A DNA stretch of 64,000 nt. Origin: Bradyrhizobium guangzhouense (GTDB lineage: Bacteria; Pseudomonadota; Alphaproteobacteria; Rhizobiales; Xanthobacteraceae). The translations under genes and the position numbers were made by a program. Below, piece after piece: positions 60,332 through 64,000 of the stretch. The stretch is from assembly GCF_004114955.1 (NCBI RefSeq), contig NZ_CP030054.1:248001-312000 (forward strand), in the 5' to 3' direction. Within the stretch, counting starts at the first letter, position 1. Each line of letters starts with the position of its first letter. The notes under the pieces were generated by a model, which ran no database searches, was not told the origin of the DNA, and was given only the letters and a program-made list of their open reading frames with translations.

Positions 60332-61015
60332 ATGTTTAAGAGATCAGCAACGCATTATGGCCGCGCGCCGGCGGCACTCACCCCTTATCAGAAGGCAGGT
60401 CAAGTCTGGGACGAGCGCATCGGCTCGGCCCGCCTGCAGGCGAAGAACTGGCGCTTGATGGCGTTCGGCTGCCTTGCTCTGTCTTGCAGCCTTGCCGGCG
60501 GGCTGATCTGGCAATCGACACAAGGAACGATAACGCCGTGGATCGTCGAGGTCGACCGGCTCGGTCAAGCTCAGCGGGTCTCGCCTGCAAGTTCCGACTA
60601 CGACCCGACGGATCCACAAATTGCCTGGCACCTGGCGCGGTTCATCGAAGATGTGCGCGCCCTGCCATCCGATGCCATCGTGCTGCGGCAGAATTGGCTC
60701 CGGGCCTACGACTTCACGACCGATCGCGGGGCCGTCGCACTCAATGAATATGCCAGGGCAAACGACCCATTCGCCGGGCTCGGCAAGGCGCAGATCTCGG
60801 TGGAAGTCTCCAGCGTCATACGGGCCTCGCCCGACAGCTTTCGTGTCGCATGGATTCAGCGCGCTTACGAGAACGGCTCGCTCGCCTCGACCGAGCGATG
60901 GACAGCCATCCTGAGCATCGTCATCCGAACGCCGCGTGATGCCGATCGGCTGCGCAAAAATCCTCTCGGAATCTATGTGAATTCGATCAATTGGTCCAAG
61001 GAGTTGGGGCAGTGA
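60332..61015 (+). CDS. trbF: Conjugal transfer protein TrbF (VirB8-like)
   Basis: 227 residues: MFKRSATHYGRAPAALTPYQ start, one membrane helix (about 40-60, FGCLALSCSLAGGLIWQST) and a periplasmic VirB8 fold with TPWIVEVDRLGQAQRVSPAS, QIAWHLARFIEDVRALPSDA and KNPLGIYVNSINWSKEL at the end. Assembly factor of the type IV channel. The stop overlaps the trbG start (GTGA). Confidence 0.94.
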   Translation: MFKRSATHYGRAPAALTPYQKAGQVWDERIGSARLQAKNWRLMAFGCLALSCSLAGGLIWQSTQGTITPWIVEVDRLGQAQRVSPASSDYDPTDPQIAWHLARFIEDVRALPSDAIVLRQNWLRAYDFTTDRGAVALNEYARANDPFAGLGKAQISVEVSSVIRASPDSFRVAWIQRAYENGSLASTERWTAILSIVIRTPRDADRLRKNPLGIYVNSINWSKELGQ

Positions 61016-61995
61016 AAGTATATCCTTGCGAGTTCAGGACAGCGCCAATGAAGAGGGGCATCACTTCCGCAGCCGTCATGCTTGGCTGCATGCTCAGCGG
61101 CTGCTCGACCTTCATTCCACCCGAAATCAGCTATGACACAGATGTGCCGCCGCTGCCTGTGGCGGCAGCGCCGGCGGATGATCGTCCGCGTCCCCTGCAT
61201 GTGCCTCCATCCTGGAAGCCGTCGCTTGGCGGCAAGCCGGGCACCAAGGAGGATGTCGAGCCGGTCAACCGGATCGAAATCGCCAACAGTGCGGCGCGCG
61301 TCGAGCCGAGGCGGAGAGGCTATTTCAACGCCGCACAGATCTACAGCTATAGCCCGGGCGCGCTCTATCAGGTCTATGCCGCGCCGGGACAGATCACCGA
61401 CATTGCTCTTGAGGAGGGGGAGCAGTTGACCGGCTCCGGCCCGCTCGCAGCCGGCGACACCGTGCGATGGGTCATCGGCGACACCGAAAGCGGCAGCGGC
61501 GAGGAGCGCAGGGTGCACGTGCTGGTCAAGCCGACGCGCGCCTCCATCGAAACCAACCTCGTGATCAATACTGATCGGCGCACCTATCTCCTCGAGCTCC
61601 GCTCGCGCGAGAAGCCCTACATGCCATCGGTCGCGTGGTACTATCCGCAAGATCGGATCAAGCGGCAGCAATTGACTCCTGTTCCGCTGCTCCCAGAGCT
61701 TGCACAACGGCGCTTTCGGTATGCGATCGAGGGGGACAATCCGCCGTGGCGCCCCCTTGCAGCCTACGACGACGGCCGAAAAGTCTACATCGAGTTCTCG
61801 CAAGGTATCGTCCAAGGCGAAATGCCGCCGCTGTTTGTGCTCGGGCCTGACGGTAAGAGCGAAATCGTCAATTATCGCACCTTTGGCAGCGTCCTGATCG
61901 TCGACCGCCTGTTTGCGGCTGCCGAACTGCGGCTTGGTGGAGAACATCAACAAAAGGTTAGGATCGTCCGCACCGACGGGAGGTTTTCGTCATGA
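61012..61995 (+). CDS. trbG: Conjugal transfer protein TrbG (VirB9-like)
   Basis: 327 residues if translation starts at GTG 61012, which overlaps the trbF stop and has AAGGAG nine bases upstream; an ATG at 61048 would remove 12 residues. A lipoprotein signal (AAVMLGCMLSGCS) leads into a proline-rich linker and the VirB9 domain (SPGALYQVYAAPGQITDIAL, GEEQL-like LEEGEQLTGSGP, LLELRSREKPYMPSVAWYYP). Outer-membrane core-complex component. The stop overlaps trbI (ATGA). Confidence 0.94.
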   Translation: MKVYPCEFRTAPMKRGITSAAVMLGCMLSGCSTFIPPEISYDTDVPPLPVAAAPADDRPRPLHVPPSWKPSLGGKPGTKEDVEPVNRIEIANSAARVEPRRRGYFNAAQIYSYSPGALYQVYAAPGQITDIALEEGEQLTGSGPLAAGDTVRWVIGDTESGSGEERRVHVLVKPTRASIETNLVINTDRRTYLLELRSREKPYMPSVAWYYPQDRIKRQQLTPVPLLPELAQRRFRYAIEGDNPPWRPLAAYDDGRKVYIEFSQGIVQGEMPPLFVLGPDGKSEIVNYRTFGSVLIVDRLFAAAELRLGGEHQQKVRIVRTDGRFSS

Positions 61996-63200
61996 CGGAA
62001 GAACACCGCGAAGATGAGACCTCCCCGGACGGCGAACAGGAGACAGGTGAGCTCGAGGATGGGTTTCGGCTCCGGCCCGAATACCCGAGCGTCACCCGCT
62101 TGTCTCGCAAGGTGCTGCTGACCGGATCCGCGCTCTGCCTGGCGCTGGTCGCCGCGGCGGCGACGTGGGCGCTCCAGAAACAACGGCCGCGTGAGGCCGC
62201 TTCCGAGGAGCTCTATCTGGCTGAGCGTCACAATGTTGCTGAGAGCGTCACAGCGTTGCCGCCGGACTACTCGAAGGTCACCCCTCCTGTCCCCCAGCTT
62301 GGTCCACCTCTTCCCGGCGATCTCGGCAGACCAATCCTGGCCGCCAAAGGCCAGATCGCCGCGCCAGGCGCTGCGGCCGACCAGGAACAGCAACGCCGTG
62401 ACCAGGAACAAGAGGCGGCTCGTGTAAGCCGACTGTTCGCCTCTACCAATGTGAGGGACACGGCAGCGTCGAGCGGAGCCCAAGCAGGTGGCGCCAATGC
62501 TCCCTCCCTGATCCCCAGCAGCGAGGATGGGTCACTGCAAAACGCTCAGGACCGGAAGCTCGCCTTCGTAAATGCGGCCACCGATCGACGAACGACCAGT
62601 CCAGACCGCCTCGTGAAGGCGCCATCACCTTACGTGGTGCAGGCCGGATCGGTTATCGCCGGGGCCCTGATCACCGGCATTCGCTCCGATCTGCCTGGAA
62701 TGATCACAGCTCAGGTAAGCGAGAATGTTTATGATACGCCCACCGGGCGCTTTCTCCTCATCCCCCAGGGCGCCAGACTGACTGGCATCTATGACAGTCA
62801 GGTGAGCTTCGGCCAGAGCCGCGTGCTGCTCGTTTGGACCCGGTTGATCATGCCGAACGGCCGCTCGGTCGTCTTGGAGCGCCAACCGGGGACAGACACG
62901 CAAGGCTATGCCGGCCTTGAAGATCAGGTTGACAACCATTGGGGTGAGCTGTTCAAGGCGGCGGCGCTGTCGACCTTCCTGGCTGTTGGCTCGGAAGCGG
63001 GTGCAGGTTCCGATGCGAGCAATAGCAACAGCGCAATCATTGGTGCCCTCAGGCGCGGTGCATCAGATTCGCTGAACCAGGCCGGCCAACAAGTGGTCCG
63101 CCGTAGCCTCAATATCCAGCCGACCTTGACGATACGCCCGGGTTACCCGGTCCGCGTCCTGGTCAACCGTGATCTCATTCTTGAACCTTATAGAGGCTAG
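61992..63200 (+). CDS. trbI: Conjugal transfer protein TrbI (VirB10-like)
   Basis: 402 residues. A cytoplasmic N-terminus is followed by one membrane helix (about 41-60, VLLTGSALCLALVAAAATWA), a proline-rich periplasmic linker and the VirB10 beta-barrel domain, with YVVQAGSVIAGALITGIRSD, RFLLIPQGARLTGIYDSQVS, LLVWTRLIMPNGRSVVLE and IRPGYPVRVLVNRDLIL. It spans the envelope and transmits ATPase energy to the outer-membrane pore. DUF2274 follows 4 bases later. Confidence 0.95.
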   Translation: MTEEHREDETSPDGEQETGELEDGFRLRPEYPSVTRLSRKVLLTGSALCLALVAAAATWALQKQRPREAASEELYLAERHNVAESVTALPPDYSKVTPPVPQLGPPLPGDLGRPILAAKGQIAAPGAAADQEQQRRDQEQEAARVSRLFASTNVRDTAASSGAQAGGANAPSLIPSSEDGSLQNAQDRKLAFVNAATDRRTTSPDRLVKAPSPYVVQAGSVIAGALITGIRSDLPGMITAQVSENVYDTPTGRFLLIPQGARLTGIYDSQVSFGQSRVLLVWTRLIMPNGRSVVLERQPGTDTQGYAGLEDQVDNHWGELFKAAALSTFLAVGSEAGAGSDASNSNSAIIGALRRGASDSLNQAGQQVVRRSLNIQPTLTIRPGYPVRVLVNRDLILEPYRG

Positions 63201-63204
63201 CCGC

Positions 63205-63441
63205 ATGCCTAAATTGAAGATTGCAGCGCTTGTGGACGATCGGCCTGTCAAAATGACGGTCGAACTCGCGGCCCATGTTCACCGGGATTTGCACGTCTAT
63301 GCCGATGTGCTGGCGAAGCAAACCGGACAGGCCGTCGAACCTGCCAAGCTCATTGGCCCGATGTTGGCGCGCTTCATGGCGACAGACCGGGCTTTTGCGA
63401 AATCAAAACGTCAAGCCCGCTCTTCCCCTCCTGAAGAATAA
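63205..63441 (+). CDS. DUF2274 protein
   Basis: 78 residues: KLKIAALVDDRPVKMTVELA and HRDLHVYADVLAKQTGQAVE with a basic tail, the DUF2274 protein that closes trb operons of this type. Possibly RHH-like and regulatory; function unknown. Its end overlaps the convergent LysR gene by 31 bases. Confidence 0.9.
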   Translation: MPKLKIAALVDDRPVKMTVELAAHVHRDLHVYADVLAKQTGQAVEPAKLIGPMLARFMATDRAFAKSKRQARSSPPEE

Positions 63442-64000
63442 CATTCTCTCAGAAGGGCTAGGAAGTGGGCGACAACAGATCTTTCATCGCCGGTTCTGAC
63501 ATGAGCTGACATTGTGATCCGACTGGGTCCCCTTGCGTCGTGCAGTTCGCGATACACCACCCCTGGGAATCCGGCGTGAGCTTCGGATGCCAATAACGGC
63601 GTGACGCCGCGGCCAATGCTGACGAGACTGGTCAGCTTGCTGCGGCTCACGTCGCAGGCTTCGATTAAGGCCCCGTTTCCATGAGCCGCCAGTTTGCAGA
63701 CCAGAAGGTCTTCGACTTCTCTTGCGGGATCATCGCGGCTGACGAGAACGGTTCGACTGTGCAGATCGGCGCAGGAGACCGACTCGTTCTGAGCTAACTC
63801 ATCATTCTTGGCGAGTGCGATGAGAATACCTTCACGCCATAGGGGAAAGGCCGCCGTGAGCAGCATGGAAGATAGACCGTCTGGCGCGATGGCGATATCG
63901 AGCGAGCCCGTCTGAAGCGCGATCAGGAGTTCCGGCATGACGCGTTCAAGGACGGCGACCTTGATTTCCGGATAACGGCTTTGAAACTCGGCGATCGCAG
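63411..64000 (-). CDS. LysR-family transcriptional regulator, C-terminal part (cut by the window edge)
   Basis: The frame is open from the right edge to a stop at 63411, about 196 residues. It reads IAEFQSRYPEIKVAVLERVM, LLIALQTGSLDIAIAPDGLS and LTSLVSIGRGVTPLLASEAH, the effector-binding domain of LysR regulators. The N-terminal winged HTH lies outside the window. LysR genes are often found convergent with the trb operon end in these elements and may control transfer. Effector unknown. Confidence 0.9.
   Translation of the reverse strand, partial: AIAEFQSRYPEIKVAVLERVMPELLIALQTGSLDIAIAPDGLSSMLLTAAFPLWREGILIALAKNDELAQNESVSCADLHSRTVLVSRDDPAREVEDLLVCKLAAHGNGALIEACDVSRSKLTSLVSIGRGVTPLLASEAHAGFPGVVYRELHDARGPSRITMSAHVRTGDERSVVAHFLALLRECYSSGGEERA

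Overview
The window looks like accessory, symbiosis-related DNA of a Bradyrhizobium-type alphaproteobacterium. The grounds are the high GC content, the style of the GroEL, GltB and PII proteins, a NifA/sigma-54 promoter, a repABC replication cassette, decayed transposases of several IS families, and a complete rhizobial-type Tra/Trb conjugation module. The repABC cassette with its parS sites points to a (mega)plasmid, or to an integrated plasmid inside a symbiosis island. Sequence alone cannot decide between these, and I do not assign a strain.

Layout. 1-6.6 kb is an insertion-sequence graveyard: an IS3 fragment, an IS66 element carrying a UPF0149 passenger gene, an IS256 relic, and remnants of a response regulator, a LuxR-type regulator and a PEP-mutase-like gene. 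7.2-12.8 kb holds a well-matched NifA site and -24/-12 promoter driving a frameshifted thioredoxin/TPR gene and an unknown gene, followed by one intact and one decayed PEP-mutase-family gene and a wrecked aminotransferase, cut off by an IS3 relic. 14.9-17.2 kb is groES-groEL with a sigma-32-like promoter, a CIRCE operator and a terminator. 17.8-24.4 kb is repC, repB and repA on the minus strand, with a counter-transcribed RNA between repB and repC and five copies of a 16-bp parS palindrome; an intact IS481-family element lies within the parS array. A plasmid-type DUF1612 protein follows at 24.9-26.1 kb.

27.1-34.4 kb contains a truncated Trm112 gene, an intact PII gene (glnK-like) without amtB, about 1.8 kb without a recognisable gene, and a full-length gltB without gltD. 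After another IS3 relic come an unknown protein, decayed DUF2493 and membrane-protein genes, and two nearly identical ~750-bp direct repeats, each with a DUF736 gene, bracketing an MFS transporter.

From 43 kb to the right edge lies a conjugative module: two XRE regulators with an operator-like inverted repeat, small conserved regulatory proteins, an AlpA-like HTH protein, a replication initiator with downstream iteron-like repeats, DUF2840, the TraF peptidase, a lytic transglycosylase, a candidate oriT region, a DUF3363 relaxase, the TraG coupling protein, a CopG protein, trbBCDEJKLFGI, DUF2274 and a convergent LysR regulator running off the edge. Most of these genes overlap by 1-4 bases, so they probably form one or two operons. 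The relaxosome and coupling protein would hand DNA to the Trb type IV channel, and the second replication initiator may support copying of the transferred form.
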